Shown here: positions 6,793-13,930 of the stretch, piece by piece
Layout of the letters: each line of letters begins with the position of its first letter
Position numbering within the stretch: position 1 is the stretch's first letter
Assembly: GCA_033764095.1 (NCBI GenBank)
Contig: JANRJF010000344.1
Coordinates: forward strand, 1-13,930
Direction: 5' to 3'
Source: JBDTMT01 sp033764095
Lineage (GTDB): Bacteria; Desulfobacterota; Binatia; HRBIN30; CADEER01
DNA length: 13,930 nt
Made by a program: the position numbers and the translations under genes
The notes under the pieces: model-generated
What the model saw: the letters and a program-made list of their open reading frames with translations, nothing else
Database searches by the model: none
Told to the model about the DNA's origin: nothing

Positions 6793-6920
6793 AGGCTGTT
6801 AGGCTGTTACGCTGTTAGGCGGTTAGGGGAGGAGAACCGAGCGGGTGAGCCGAGCGGATCGACTCGCGAGACTCCGCGCTCCTCCCTTAACCGCCTAACA
6901 GCGTAACAGCCTAACCGCCT
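6793..6920. repeat. Octamer-built inverted-repeat element C (longest palindromic arms)
   Basis: The left arm (6793-6834) is GGCTGTTA, GGCTGTTA, CGCTGTTA, GGCGGTTA, then GGGGAGGAG. The right arm (6879-6920), read on the minus strand, is GGCGGTTA, GGCTGTTA, CGCTGTTA, GGCGGTTA, then AGGGAGGAG. Forty of 42 positions are complementary, and one of the two exceptions would be a G-U pair in RNA. The centre (6835-6878) is 44 bp. The element starts 6 nt after the stop codon of the YibQ-like gene and ends just before the xseA promoter. Confidence 0.9.
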
Positions 6921-6929
6921 CTCCCCGAA

Positions 6930-6958
6930 TCGACGCGTCCCGCGCCCTCTGTTACTCT
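6930..6958 (+). promoter_or_regulatory. Putative xseA promoter, probably leaderless
   Basis: TCGACG (6930-6935), a 17-nt spacer, then TACTCT (6953-6958), a TANNNT -10. Only 8 nt separate the -10 from the ATG at 6967, so transcription would begin at about the start codon. No purine-rich Shine-Dalgarno is present in the intervening bases, in keeping with a leaderless message. Confidence 0.45.
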
Positions 6959-6966
6959 CCGCTGCG

Positions 6967-8190
<1,224 letters not shown>

Positions 8191-8200
8191 GGGGCGGGGA

Positions 8201-8291
8201 AGGCTGTTAGGCTGCTAGGCTGTTACGCTGTTAGGGGGATTCTCAGGACCTCTTCCCCTGACAGCCTAACCGCGTAACAGCCGAACAGCCT
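8201..8291. repeat. Octamer-built inverted-repeat element D
   Basis: The left arm is GGCTGTTA, GGCTGCTA, GGCTGTTA, CGCTGTTA (8202-8233), then GGGGG. The right arm (8251-8291), read on the minus strand, is GGCTGTTC, GGCTGTTA, CGCGGTTA, GGCTGTCA, then GGGGAAGA. The arms pair less exactly than in element C; they match better if shifted by one unit. It starts 10 nt after the xseA stop and has the shortest centre (about 12 bp). Confidence 0.86.
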
Positions 8292-8333
8292 GCCTCCACC
8301 CGCGCAGCTGAACACGAAATCAAGGAGCAATCG

Positions 8334-8570
8334 ATGTCAGATTCTTCCCCGCGCTTCGCCGACGGATTGGCGGCGCTGGAGACACTGGTCGCGCAGCTGG
8401 AGTCGGGCGAGCTGGCGCTGGAGGATGCGCTGCGCGCCTTCGAGGACGGCGTCGGTCTGGTGCGGGTGTTGAACGCGCAGCTGAGCGCGGCCGAGGAGCG
8501 CGTGCAGATCCTCATGCGCGGCGCGGACGGGCGGCCGCGCATGCGTCCGGCGGACGACGACGAGCTGTGA
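8334..8570 (+). CDS. xseB: Exodeoxyribonuclease VII small subunit XseB
   Basis: A 78-residue helical protein that binds the XseA coiled coil. The family pattern is complete: FADGLAALETLVAQLESGELALEDALRAFEDGVGLVRVLNAQLSAAEERVQIL, with the 'LExIVxxLExGxLxLExSLxxFExGxxL' periodicity of the two-helix hairpin. A short charged tail (ADDDEL) follows. The start is well supported: AAGGAG at 8322-8327 lies 6 nt before ATG 8334. Its stop codon overlaps the GTG of ispA (GTGA, 8567-8570), so the two are almost surely translationally coupled. Confidence 0.96.
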   Translation: MSDSSPRFADGLAALETLVAQLESGELALEDALRAFEDGVGLVRVLNAQLSAAEERVQILMRGADGRPRMRPADDDEL

Positions 8571-9463
8571 GCCGGCTGGACGAGTACCTGGACCGCCAGC
8601 GCCAGCAGATCAACGCGGCGCTGGGCGAAGTGTTTCCCGAGGATCCGGCGCATCCGCACCGTTTGATCGAGGCGGTGCGCTACGGCCTGCTCGACGGCGG
8701 CAAGCGGCTGCGGCCGATTCTGGTGCTCGCCGCCTGCGAGGCGGCTGGCGGCGCGGCGAGCGACGCCATGCCGGCGGCCTGCGCGCTGGAGATGATCCAC
8801 GCCTACTCGCTGATCCACGACGATCTGCCGGCGATGGACGACGACGCGCTGCGGCGCGGCCGGCCGACGACGCACATCGCCTTCGGCGAGGACGTCGCCA
8901 TCCTCGCCGGCGACGCGCTGCTCACCGAGGCATTCGCGCTGCTGGCGCGCGCCGCGCTGCAGCGCAGCGATCCGCGTCGCATGCTGGCGGCGATGGCGGA
9001 GATCGCCGCCGCCGCCGGCGCGCACGGCATGGTCGGCGGCCAGGCGGCCGACCTGGCGGCGGAGGGCCAGGCGGTGGACCTGGCGACGGTGGAGTACATC
9101 CACGTGCGCAAGACCGGCGCGCTGCTGCTGGCGGCGGTGCGCAGCGGCGCACAGCTCGGCGGCGCCGACGCCACGACACTGCAGCGGCTGACGCGCTACG
9201 GCGAGTGCGTCGGCCTGGCGTTCCAGATCGCCGACGACATCCTCGACGCGGAAGGCGAGACGGCGCAGACCGGCAAGGCGGTCGGCCGCGACCAGGCGCT
9301 GCACAAGGCGACCTTTCCGGCGGTGCTCGGCATGCCGGCGGCGAAGGCGCGCCTGCGCGAGTTGCGCGAGCAGGCGCTGCAGGCGCTGGCGCCGCTGCCG
9401 CAGGCGGCCGATCCGCTGCGCGACCTCGTCCACTTCGTCGTCGCCCGCGCCGTCGGCGGATGA
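8567..9463 (+). CDS. ispA: Farnesyl diphosphate synthase (short-chain polyprenyl synthetase) IspA
   Basis: Condenses isopentenyl diphosphate with dimethylallyl and geranyl diphosphate to give farnesyl diphosphate, the precursor of undecaprenyl carriers and quinone side chains. The 298-residue protein has GGKRLRP (44-50) for diphosphate binding, the first Asp-rich motif DDLPAMDD (85-92), MVGGQ (155-159), the KTG at 182-184, and the second motif FQIADDILD (219-227). The bases before the first motif (IHAYSLIHDD) are the same as in E. coli IspA, which favours a C15 product, though chain length cannot be proved by sight. GTG 8567 overlaps the xseB stop by 4 nt. tlyA follows after 4 nt. dxs, often found between ispA and tlyA, is absent. 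Confidence 0.95.
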   Translation: MSRLDEYLDRQRQQINAALGEVFPEDPAHPHRLIEAVRYGLLDGGKRLRPILVLAACEAAGGAASDAMPAACALEMIHAYSLIHDDLPAMDDDALRRGRPTTHIAFGEDVAILAGDALLTEAFALLARAALQRSDPRRMLAAMAEIAAAAGAHGMVGGQAADLAAEGQAVDLATVEYIHVRKTGALLLAAVRSGAQLGGADATTLQRLTRYGECVGLAFQIADDILDAEGETAQTGKAVGRDQALHKATFPAVLGMPAAKARLRELREQALQALAPLPQAADPLRDLVHFVVARAVGG

Positions 9464-9467
9464 GGGC

Positions 9468-10217
9468 GTGAAACGCGAGCGGCTCGATAAGCGGTTGGTC
9501 GACGACGGCCTGGTCGCCAGCCGCGAGCGCGCTCGCGCCCTGATCATGGCCGGCGCGGTGCGGATCGGCGACCGCGTCGTCGACAAGCCCGGCGCACTGA
9601 TCGCCGCCGACGCCGCCCTGCAGGTCACCGGCGCCGACATCCCCTACGTCAGCCGCGGCGGCGTCAAGCTCGCCGGCGCGCTCGACGCGCTGGCGCTCGA
9701 CGTCGCCGGCCGCCTGGTGCTCGACGTCGGCGCCTCCACCGGCGGCTTCAGCGACTGCGTGCTGCAGCGCGGCGCGCGCGCGGTCATCGCGGTCGACGTC
9801 GGCTACGGTCAGCTCGCCTGGTCGCTGCGCCAGGATCCCCGCCTCACGCTGATCGAGCGCTGCAACGTCCGCCATCTCGCCGCCGCGCAACTGCCGGCAG
9901 TGCCCGACCTGGCGGTGGTCGACGTCTCGTTCATCTCGCTGGAGCTGGTGCTGCCCAAGCTGCTCGAGCTGCTGCCGCCCGGCGCGCTGATCGTTGCGCT
10001 GGTCAAGCCGCAGTTCGAGGTCGGCAAAGGGCAGGTCGGCGGCGGCGGCGTGGTGCGCGACCCCGTCCAGCACGCCGCCGTGCTGGCGCGCATCCGCGAG
10101 GTGGCCGCGCGCCTGGGCTTCACGGTGGTCGGCGAATGCGAATCGCCGATCCAGGGTCCCAAGGGCAACCGCGAGTTCTTCCTTGCGCTGCGCTGCCCGG
10201 CGGCGGGGCAGGCGTGA
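9468..10217 (+). CDS. tlyA: TlyA family rRNA (cytidine-2'-O)-methyltransferase / hemolysin-like protein
   Basis: TlyA methylates 2'-O of specific cytidines in 16S and/or 23S rRNA; in mycobacteria its loss gives capreomycin resistance. The 249-residue protein has an N-terminal S4 RNA-binding domain (RLDKRLVDDGL...IMAGAVRIGDRVVDKPG, about 5-60) and an FtsJ-like Rossmann domain: YVSRGGVKLAGAL (60-72), SAM motif VLDVGASTGGFSDCVLQ (84-100), VVDVSFISL (150-158), KPQFE (180-184) and GPKGNREFFL (230-239). K67, D152, K180 and E236 occupy the places of the K-D-K-E tetrad, each exactly two residues below the mycobacterial numbers as I recall them. GTG 9468 lies 4 nt after the ispA stop, with GGATGAGGG just before it. 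The second C-rich repeat starts 6 nt after its stop. Confidence 0.94.
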   Translation: MKRERLDKRLVDDGLVASRERARALIMAGAVRIGDRVVDKPGALIAADAALQVTGADIPYVSRGGVKLAGALDALALDVAGRLVLDVGASTGGFSDCVLQRGARAVIAVDVGYGQLAWSLRQDPRLTLIERCNVRHLAAAQLPAVPDLAVVDVSFISLELVLPKLLELLPPGALIVALVKPQFEVGKGQVGGGGVVRDPVQHAAVLARIREVAARLGFTVVGECESPIQGPKGNREFFLALRCPAAGQA

Positions 10218-10223
10218 TCGCGA

Positions 10224-10351
10224 CCCCCATCCCGACCTTCCCCCGCGCACGCGGGGGAAGGAGTCCGAGATGGAGTCCGGCGCGGCGCACGGCGCGCGCT
10301 GCCATTCGAGCCTTCTTCCCCCGCGGGAGCGGGGGAAGGTCGGGACGGGGG
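10224..10351. repeat. C-rich palindromic element, copy 2
   Basis: The same family as 398-560. The outer inverted ends, 10224-10246 and 10329-10351, agree at 22 of 23 positions; the left end is identical to the left end of copy 1 over all 23 bases. Local hairpins are 10236-10246 with 10251-10261 (GCAC loop, 11 bp) and 10315-10324 with 10329-10338 (GGGA loop, 10 bp). The central part (10262-10314) is unrelated to the centre of copy 1 and lacks its 48-bp duplication. The element lies between tlyA and the glycosyltransferase gene and contains an AAGGAG-N6-ATG that could serve that gene. Confidence 0.85.
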
Positions 10352-10374
10352 CCGCGCGCTGCCCCGAGCGCACC

Positions 10375-11949
10375 ATGCTGTGGTTCGGCGGCGCCCTGAT
10401 CGGTGCCAGCGCGCTCGGCGTCGCATGGTGCGGCGTCGCCGCGCTGCGCGGGACGCGGGCGTGGGCCGATGTGCTGGCGCTGCTCGGTTTCGCCGGGTTG
10501 CTCGCCGCCGGCGTCTTGCTGCGCGGTGTCCTGATCGCGCCGCGCCACGCCATGTATCTGGACGAGCCCTGGTACGCGGAGGCGGCGTGCAACGCCAGCC
10601 GCGGCGGCCGGCTGGAGCTGTGCAGCGAAACCTGGGCTGGGCGGCGCTGCGAGCCGTACGAGAAGGGCATCGGCTGGCCGCTGCTGCTGGTGCCGGCGGC
10701 GCGCTGGACCGACTGCGACCCGAGCATCGGCATCGCGATGAACCGCGGGCTGGGCGCGGCGACCATCGGGCTGGTGCTGTTGGCGACGCGCCTGGCCGGC
10801 GGCCGCTGGTGGCAGGGGCTGTTCGCCGCGACGTTGCTCGCCGCGCATCCGCTGCACGCGCTGTGGTCGGCAACCGGCGAGAGCAACGTCTCCGCCGCCG
10901 CCGCGCTGCTCGCCGGCGTGTGCGGCGCGCTCTGGTATCTGCGCAGCGCGTCGCTCGGCGGCGCACTGCTCGCCGCCGCCGGGTTCGGTCTCGCTTGCGC
11001 CATCCGCCCGGAGAACGGACTCGCGGCGCTGACCGCCGCCGCGGTGCTCGCCTGGTTCGCGCCAAACGGCCGGCTGGTCGCGCTCGCGGTCATGCTGATC
11101 GCCGGCGCCGCCAGCGCCACTGGCCTGCCGCTGTGGCGCATGAACGAGCAGATCTCCGGCGGCGCCTTTCTGTCGCCGCGCAACTGGCCGCACAGCGCCA
11201 GCCTGCTGATCGCCAACCGCGGCCTCCTCGTCCACGCGCCGATCGCGTTGCTGGCGCTGGTCGGCGCGGGGCGTGTGGCGCGCCGCGTGCCGGCCGTCGT
11301 GGCGCTGCTGGTCGCGGTCGGTGTCGGCGCGGCGCTGGTCGTCCTCGCCTACGACCGCTTCCACCCGCGCATGCTGCTGCCGGCGACGGTCGCGCTGCTT
11401 CCTTTGGCCGCGCTGACGTTCGCATGCTCCGGGAAGAAGCCACGGATGACACGGATTTCACCGAAGGACTCCTTCCGTGAAATCCGTGTCATCCGTGGCC
11501 TCACCCCGCGCGTACATGACGGTCTGTGCGCCGTCGGCGCGCTGATCGTCGCGGTCGCGATCCTCTCTGTGTGGCGCCCGCTGTTGCTCGACGCGGCGGG
11601 CCCGCCGGTCGAGACGCAGGAGCTGGAGATGCGCCTCACTACCCAGGTGCGCGGGCTGCCGCTGCCTGACAACGCCCTGATCATCGCCGCCCAGCCGACC
11701 GTGCTCGCCGCCGGCGGCATGAAGGCGGTCATGTCCACCGCCGAGGCGCTGCGCGACCCCGCCGCCCTGCGTGCGGCGGTGGAGGGCGGCCGCCCGGTCT
11801 TCTTCCTGCGCGACATGTACTGCGAGCTCGACTACCAGGGCGGCGCCGCCGACTGCCGCGCGATCCTCGACGGCTTCGCCGTCGAATCGCGCTTCTCCGT
11901 CAGCAGGAACGTGCGACGGTACGAGTTGCTGCGGCTGGTGCCGGGGTGA
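10375..11949 (+). CDS. GT-C type integral-membrane glycosyltransferase-like protein (ArnT/PMT-like)
   Basis: A 524-residue polytopic membrane protein with about ten hydrophobic segments, from LWFGGALIGASALGVAWCGV to VGALIVAVAILSVW, then a soluble C-terminal part (about 405-524) probably on the outer face. Signs of a lipid-carrier sugar transferase are the first-loop acidic pair YLDEPWYAEAA (D63, E64), EKGIGWPLLL, CAIRPENGL (209-215) and YDRFHPRMLLPATVALL (326-342), a pattern typical of dolichyl- or undecaprenyl-phosphate sugar-dependent GT-C enzymes. Donor and acceptor are unknown. ATG 10375 begins the hydrophobic N terminus but has no good Shine-Dalgarno; an in-frame ATG at 10270 has AAGGAG 6 nt upstream but would add 35 residues encoded by repeat DNA. 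Residues 355-375 are encoded by an inserted 61-bp palindrome. Confidence 0.8.
   Translation: MLWFGGALIGASALGVAWCGVAALRGTRAWADVLALLGFAGLLAAGVLLRGVLIAPRHAMYLDEPWYAEAACNASRGGRLELCSETWAGRRCEPYEKGIGWPLLLVPAARWTDCDPSIGIAMNRGLGAATIGLVLLATRLAGGRWWQGLFAATLLAAHPLHALWSATGESNVSAAAALLAGVCGALWYLRSASLGGALLAAAGFGLACAIRPENGLAALTAAAVLAWFAPNGRLVALAVMLIAGAASATGLPLWRMNEQISGGAFLSPRNWPHSASLLIANRGLLVHAPIALLALVGAGRVARRVPAVVALLVAVGVGAALVVLAYDRFHPRMLLPATVALLPLAALTFACSGKKPRMTRISPKDSFREIRVIRGLTPRVHDGLCAVGALIVAVAILSVWRPLLLDAAGPPVETQELEMRLTTQVRGLPLPDNALIIAAQPTVLAAGGMKAVMSTAEALRDPAALRAAVEGGRPVFFLRDMYCELDYQGGAADCRAILDGFAVESRFSVSRNVRRYELLRLVPG
11439..11499. repeat. 61-bp near-perfect palindrome inside the glycosyltransferase gene
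   Basis: The left arm 11439-11468 (begins GCCACGGATGACACGGATTT) and right arm 11470-11499 are complementary at 29 of 30 positions around one central base. It is noticeably richer in A and T than the surrounding gene. The reading frame runs straight through, giving residues 355-375 (PRMTRISPKDSFREIRVIRG in most of it), a charged stretch between two hydrophobic segments. Interspersed repeats built on 'CACGGAT..ACACGGATT' are familiar from many bacterial genomes (from memory). Confidence 0.85.
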
Positions 11950-11954
11950 GAGGA

Positions 11955-12069
11955 AGGCTGTTAGGCTGTTAGGCTGCTAGGCTGTTAGGGGTCGGAGGCG
12001 CAGCGATTCCGAATCTGGGCGACCCTTTCCTCCCCCTAACAGCGTAACAGCCGAGCAGCCTAACAGCCT
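11955..12069. repeat. Octamer-built inverted-repeat element E
   Basis: The left arm is GGCTGTTA, GGCTGTTA, GGCTGCTA, GGCTGTTA (11956-11987), then GGGG. The right arm (12031-12069), read on the minus strand, is GGCTGTTA, GGCTGCTC, GGCTGTTA, CGCTGTTA, then GGGGGAGG. It starts 5 nt after the glycosyltransferase stop codon and ends 12 nt before the rpoZ promoter. Confidence 0.88.
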
Positions 12070-12081
12070 GCCTCCCCGGCT

Positions 12082-12109
12082 TTGTTTCCCGCCGCCTTTC
12101 CGCTACGGT
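12082..12109 (+). promoter_or_regulatory. Putative rpoZ promoter
   Basis: TTGTTT (12082-12087), a 16-nt spacer, and TACGGT (12104-12109), again a TANNNT -10. Transcription would begin near 12116, leaving a leader of about 18 nt that includes the Shine-Dalgarno-like GGAAAGGG at 12118-12125, 8 nt before the rpoZ ATG. Confidence 0.45.
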
Positions 12110-12133
12110 GTCGAGCCGGAAAGGGAAAACCGC

Positions 12134-12331
12134 ATGGCTCGTATCACCGTTGAAGATTGTCTCGACAAGGTCCCGAATCGCTTCGAGTTGGTGCTGCTCG
12201 GGGCGCGCCGCGCCAAGCAGTTGCTGAAGGGCGCGCGGCCGCTGGTCGAGAGCGACAACAAGGAAGTGGTCACGGCGCTGCGCGAGATCGCCGCCGGCGA
12301 GGTGGAGCTCGAATATCCTGAAGAGAAGTAA
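12134..12331 (+). CDS. rpoZ: DNA-directed RNA polymerase subunit omega
   Basis: Omega helps fold and assemble the beta-prime subunit into RNA polymerase and forms part of a ppGpp site in many proteobacteria. The 65-residue protein has the family start MARITVEDCLDKVPNRFELVLLGARRAKQL, followed by a segment (LLKGARPLVESDNKEVVTALREIAAGEV) with the invariant N-K-x-V-x-A-L-R-E-I-A-x-G pattern. It ends soon after, in an acidic YPEEK tail, so this is a short form of omega, as is common outside the gammaproteobacteria. It has its own promoter-like sequence and Shine-Dalgarno. Unlike the frequent gmk-rpoZ-spoT arrangement, it is followed by dnaJ after 33 nt, suggesting an rpoZ-dnaJ transcript. Confidence 0.95.
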   Translation: MARITVEDCLDKVPNRFELVLLGARRAKQLLKGARPLVESDNKEVVTALREIAAGEVELEYPEEK

Positions 12332-12364
12332 GACAGTCGCGCAGGCGGCGCGAGGCGAACGCTG

Positions 12365-13546
12365 ATGGCGGCGGAGAAGGATCTCTACGCGGCGCTGGGC
12401 GTCGCCAAGACCGCCACCGCGGACGAGATCAAGAAGGCGTACCGCAAGCTCGCCCGCAAGCACCACCCCGACGTCAACCCGGGCAACCGCGCCGCCGAGG
12501 AGAAGTTCAAGGCCATCTCCGAGGCCAACGACATCCTCGGCGACCCGGAGAAGCGCAAGCTCTACGACGAGTTCGGCATGGCCGGGGTGCAGTCCGGCTT
12601 CGACGCCGACCAGGCGCGCGCCTACCGCGATCAGGCGGCCAGCTGGCAGCGCCGTGGTGGCGGGCGCGGCAGCGATGGCGGCGACTTCGCCGGCGGCTTC
12701 GGCGGCTACGAGAACCTCGACGACATCTTCGGCGACATCTTCGGCCAGGCCGGCCGCGGCGCCGGCGGCGGCGGCGGCGGGATGCGCGGCGGCTTCGGCG
12801 GCCAGATGGCCGGCGGCGACGCCGAGTCGGAGATGACCATCGACCTGCTCGACGCGGTGCGCGGCCTGTCGACCGCGGTCAGCATCCAGCGGCAGGAGGA
12901 GTGCCCGACCTGCCACGGCAGCGGCGCCGATCCGGCGACGGTGGTGAGCTGTCCGGAGTGCAAGGGCAAGGGCCGTGTGCAGGTGGCGCAGGGGCCGATG
13001 CAGTTCACCCGCACCTGTCCGCGCTGCGGCGGCAGCGGGCAGACCTCGTCCAAGCCATGCGCGACCTGCAACGGCGCCGGCGCGCGCCTCACCACCGAGC
13101 GGCTGAACGTGCACATCCCCGCCGGCGTCGACAGCGGCTCGCGCGTGCGGGTGGCGGGGAAGGGCAGCCCGGGCCACAACGGCGGGCCGGCCGGCGACCT
13201 CTACATCCGCGTCACCGTGCGGCCGCATCCGCTGCTCGAGCGCCGGGGCGACGACCTGCACATGGACCTGCCGGTGACGGTCAGCGAGGCGGTGGTCGGC
13301 GCGTCGGTCGAAGTGCCGACGCCGGACGGCGCGGTGCGGGTGAAGATCCCGGCGCACAGCCAATCGGGCCGGCAGTTGCGCGTCAAGGAGCGCGGCGTGC
13401 CGCATCTGCGCGGTGGCGGGCGCGGTGATCTCTACCTGCGCCTGGTGGTGCAGCCGCCCGACCGCGAGGCCGAGGCGGCCGCCGATGCGGCGCGCGCGCT
13501 CGACGCCTACTACACGCGCTCGCCGCGCGAGGGGCTGAGGCTCTGA
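12365..13546 (+). CDS. dnaJ: Chaperone protein DnaJ (type I Hsp40 with zinc-binding domain)
   Basis: DnaJ delivers unfolded clients to DnaK and stimulates its ATPase. The 393-residue protein has a J domain at 5-72 with the HPD tripeptide at 34-36, then a long glycine/phenylalanine-rich region (about 97-152, including a run of six glycines). The zinc domain has four CxxCxGxG motifs (C180/C183, C196/C199, C218/C221, C232/C235), and the C-terminal client-binding domains include GSRVRVAGKG, GDLYIRVTVRPHP and the dimerisation tail. All type I features are present. The weak Shine-Dalgarno GAGG (12352-12355) lies 9 nt before the ATG. It lies beside rpoZ and a MerR-type modulator gene rather than dnaK-grpE, so it may be a second, non-operon DnaJ (inference). 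Confidence 0.95.
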   Translation: MAAEKDLYAALGVAKTATADEIKKAYRKLARKHHPDVNPGNRAAEEKFKAISEANDILGDPEKRKLYDEFGMAGVQSGFDADQARAYRDQAASWQRRGGGRGSDGGDFAGGFGGYENLDDIFGDIFGQAGRGAGGGGGGMRGGFGGQMAGGDAESEMTIDLLDAVRGLSTAVSIQRQEECPTCHGSGADPATVVSCPECKGKGRVQVAQGPMQFTRTCPRCGGSGQTSSKPCATCNGAGARLTTERLNVHIPAGVDSGSRVRVAGKGSPGHNGGPAGDLYIRVTVRPHPLLERRGDDLHMDLPVTVSEAVVGASVEVPTPDGAVRVKIPAHSQSGRQLRVKERGVPHLRGGGRGDLYLRLVVQPPDREAEAAADAARALDAYYTRSPREGLRL

Positions 13547-13547
13547 G

Positions 13548-13859
13548 ATGACCGTGCGCTGGCTGCGCCTGCAGCAGGTCTGCACCGAGCTGCGCGTCGA
13601 CGCCGACCTGCTGCGCACCGTGCGCGACGAGGGGTTGGTGACGATCAAGGAGAGCAGCGAGGCGGAGCCGGTGATCTCGGCCGACGACGCCGAGCGGCTG
13701 CGCCTGATCCGCCTGCTCATGCAGGAGCTCGAGGTCAACCTCGCCGGCGTCGAGGTGATCCTGCACATGCACGACGACCTGCGCTCGATGCGCGAGCAGT
13801 TCGACGTCATCCTGCGCTCGCTGGTCGACGAGATGCGCCAGCGCATGGGGAACCGCTGA
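13548..13859 (+). CDS. MerR-family HTH protein, CbpM/HspR-like chaperone modulator
   Basis: A 103-residue protein starting one base after the dnaJ stop, so co-translated with it. The N-terminal part (WLRLQQVCTELRVDADLLRTVRDEGLVTIK) is a MerR-type helix-turn-helix with a degraded wing. PVISADDAERLRLIRLLMQELEVNLAGVEVILHM continues as in HspR and CbpM, and a helical tail (RSMREQFDVILRSLVDEMRQRM) resembles the coiled coil of MerR proteins. CbpM binds the J domain of CbpA and inhibits it; HspR represses dnaK operons with help from DnaK. Which of these roles applies here cannot be told. Upstream GAGG at 13537-13540 may serve as Shine-Dalgarno. Confidence 0.8.
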   Translation: MTVRWLRLQQVCTELRVDADLLRTVRDEGLVTIKESSEAEPVISADDAERLRLIRLLMQELEVNLAGVEVILHMHDDLRSMREQFDVILRSLVDEMRQRMGNR

Positions 13860-13930
13860 TGGCCGGGCGCCGGCCGCGCGCCGCCGGCGGCGGCGCCAAG
13901 CCGAAGCGCGCCCGGCGCGACGTCGCGGCC
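13859..13930 (+). CDS. Start of an unidentified gene (3' end outside window)
   Basis: The ATG at 13859 shares its first base with the last base of the preceding stop codon (TGATG), a common coupled arrangement. The 24 visible codons read as a very basic, low-complexity N terminus (MAGRRPRAAGGGAKPKRARR...). Such tails occur on RNA-binding and RNA-modifying proteins among others, but the family cannot be told from this much sequence. Confidence 0.5.
   Translation, partial: MAGRRPRAAGGGAKPKRARRDVAA

Noticed and set aside
8243..9640. A 465-codon minus-strand open frame over xseB and ispA
   Set aside because: The composition is Arg/Ala/Gln-rich and motif-free, as expected for an antisense shadow.
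9994..10374. Extending the glycosyltransferase upstream to 9994
   Set aside because: That portion overlaps the conserved end of tlyA and the repeat, and its translation is low-complexity; the hydrophobic N terminus begins at 10375.
8922..11216. A 764-codon minus-strand open frame across ispA, tlyA and the glycosyltransferase
   Set aside because: No domain is visible, it crosses a repeat element, and ispA and tlyA on the other strand have all their catalytic motifs.
11439..11499. The palindrome as a frameshift or pseudogene breakpoint
   Set aside because: The frame stays open on both sides with membrane segments before and after and a normal C terminus, so the gene seems intact.
11969..13846. 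A 625-codon open frame on the minus strand across rpoZ, dnaJ and the MerR gene
   Set aside because: It mirrors strongly supported genes on the + strand, reads as Arg/Ala/His-rich low-complexity protein without motifs, and is a typical product of very high GC content.

Overview
The window is about 14 kb of very GC-rich bacterial chromosome, dense with genes and almost all on the + strand. The gene set is that of a Gram-negative-type bacterium: SecF, RecJ, a CtpA-type periplasmic protease, a YibQ-like protein, XseA/XseB, IspA, TlyA, RpoZ and DnaJ. Gene order (secF next to recJ; ctpA next to a divergent polysaccharide deacetylase; xseA-xseB-ispA-tlyA) together with the GC content fits a deltaproteobacterial-grade lineage (Myxococcota, Desulfobacterota or Binatota-like). 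That placement is inference. No rRNA, tRNA, CRISPR array, phage or transposase gene is visible.

Layout. 1-369 is the 3' end of secF. 398-560 is a C-rich palindromic repeat that runs right up to the recJ start codon (565-2283). A small MerR/excisionase-type helix-turn-helix gene follows, with an operator-like dyad upstream, then a PmtA-like SAM methyltransferase. A minus-strand gene of unknown function converges on the methyltransferase. From 4144 come ctpA and a YibQ-family protein whose expected catalytic residues all appear to be lost. Next are xseA, then the tightly packed xseB-ispA-tlyA (overlap or 4-nt gap). A second C-rich repeat separates tlyA from a GT-C type membrane glycosyltransferase. 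The end of the window holds rpoZ, dnaJ, a CbpM/HspR-like MerR protein, and the first 24 codons of another gene.

The most striking content is non-coding. Five intergenic spacers (before ctpA, the YibQ-like gene, xseA, xseB and rpoZ) each hold an inverted-repeat element of about 90-135 bp. Every arm is built from four tandem ~8-bp units (variants of GGCTGTTA) capped by a G-rich block. The order of unit variants differs between elements, but the two arms of one element tend to match each other. A different C-rich family occurs twice (398-560, 10224-10351) and seems to supply translation-start sequence to the next gene. A third family, a 61-bp almost perfect palindrome, lies in frame inside the glycosyltransferase coding sequence. 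So three unrelated palindromic repeat families occupy one 14-kb stretch of housekeeping DNA.

Promoter-like sequences with a TANNNT -10 element lie between the octamer elements and ctpA, xseA and rpoZ. At xseA the -10 is so close to the ATG that a leaderless mRNA is likely.
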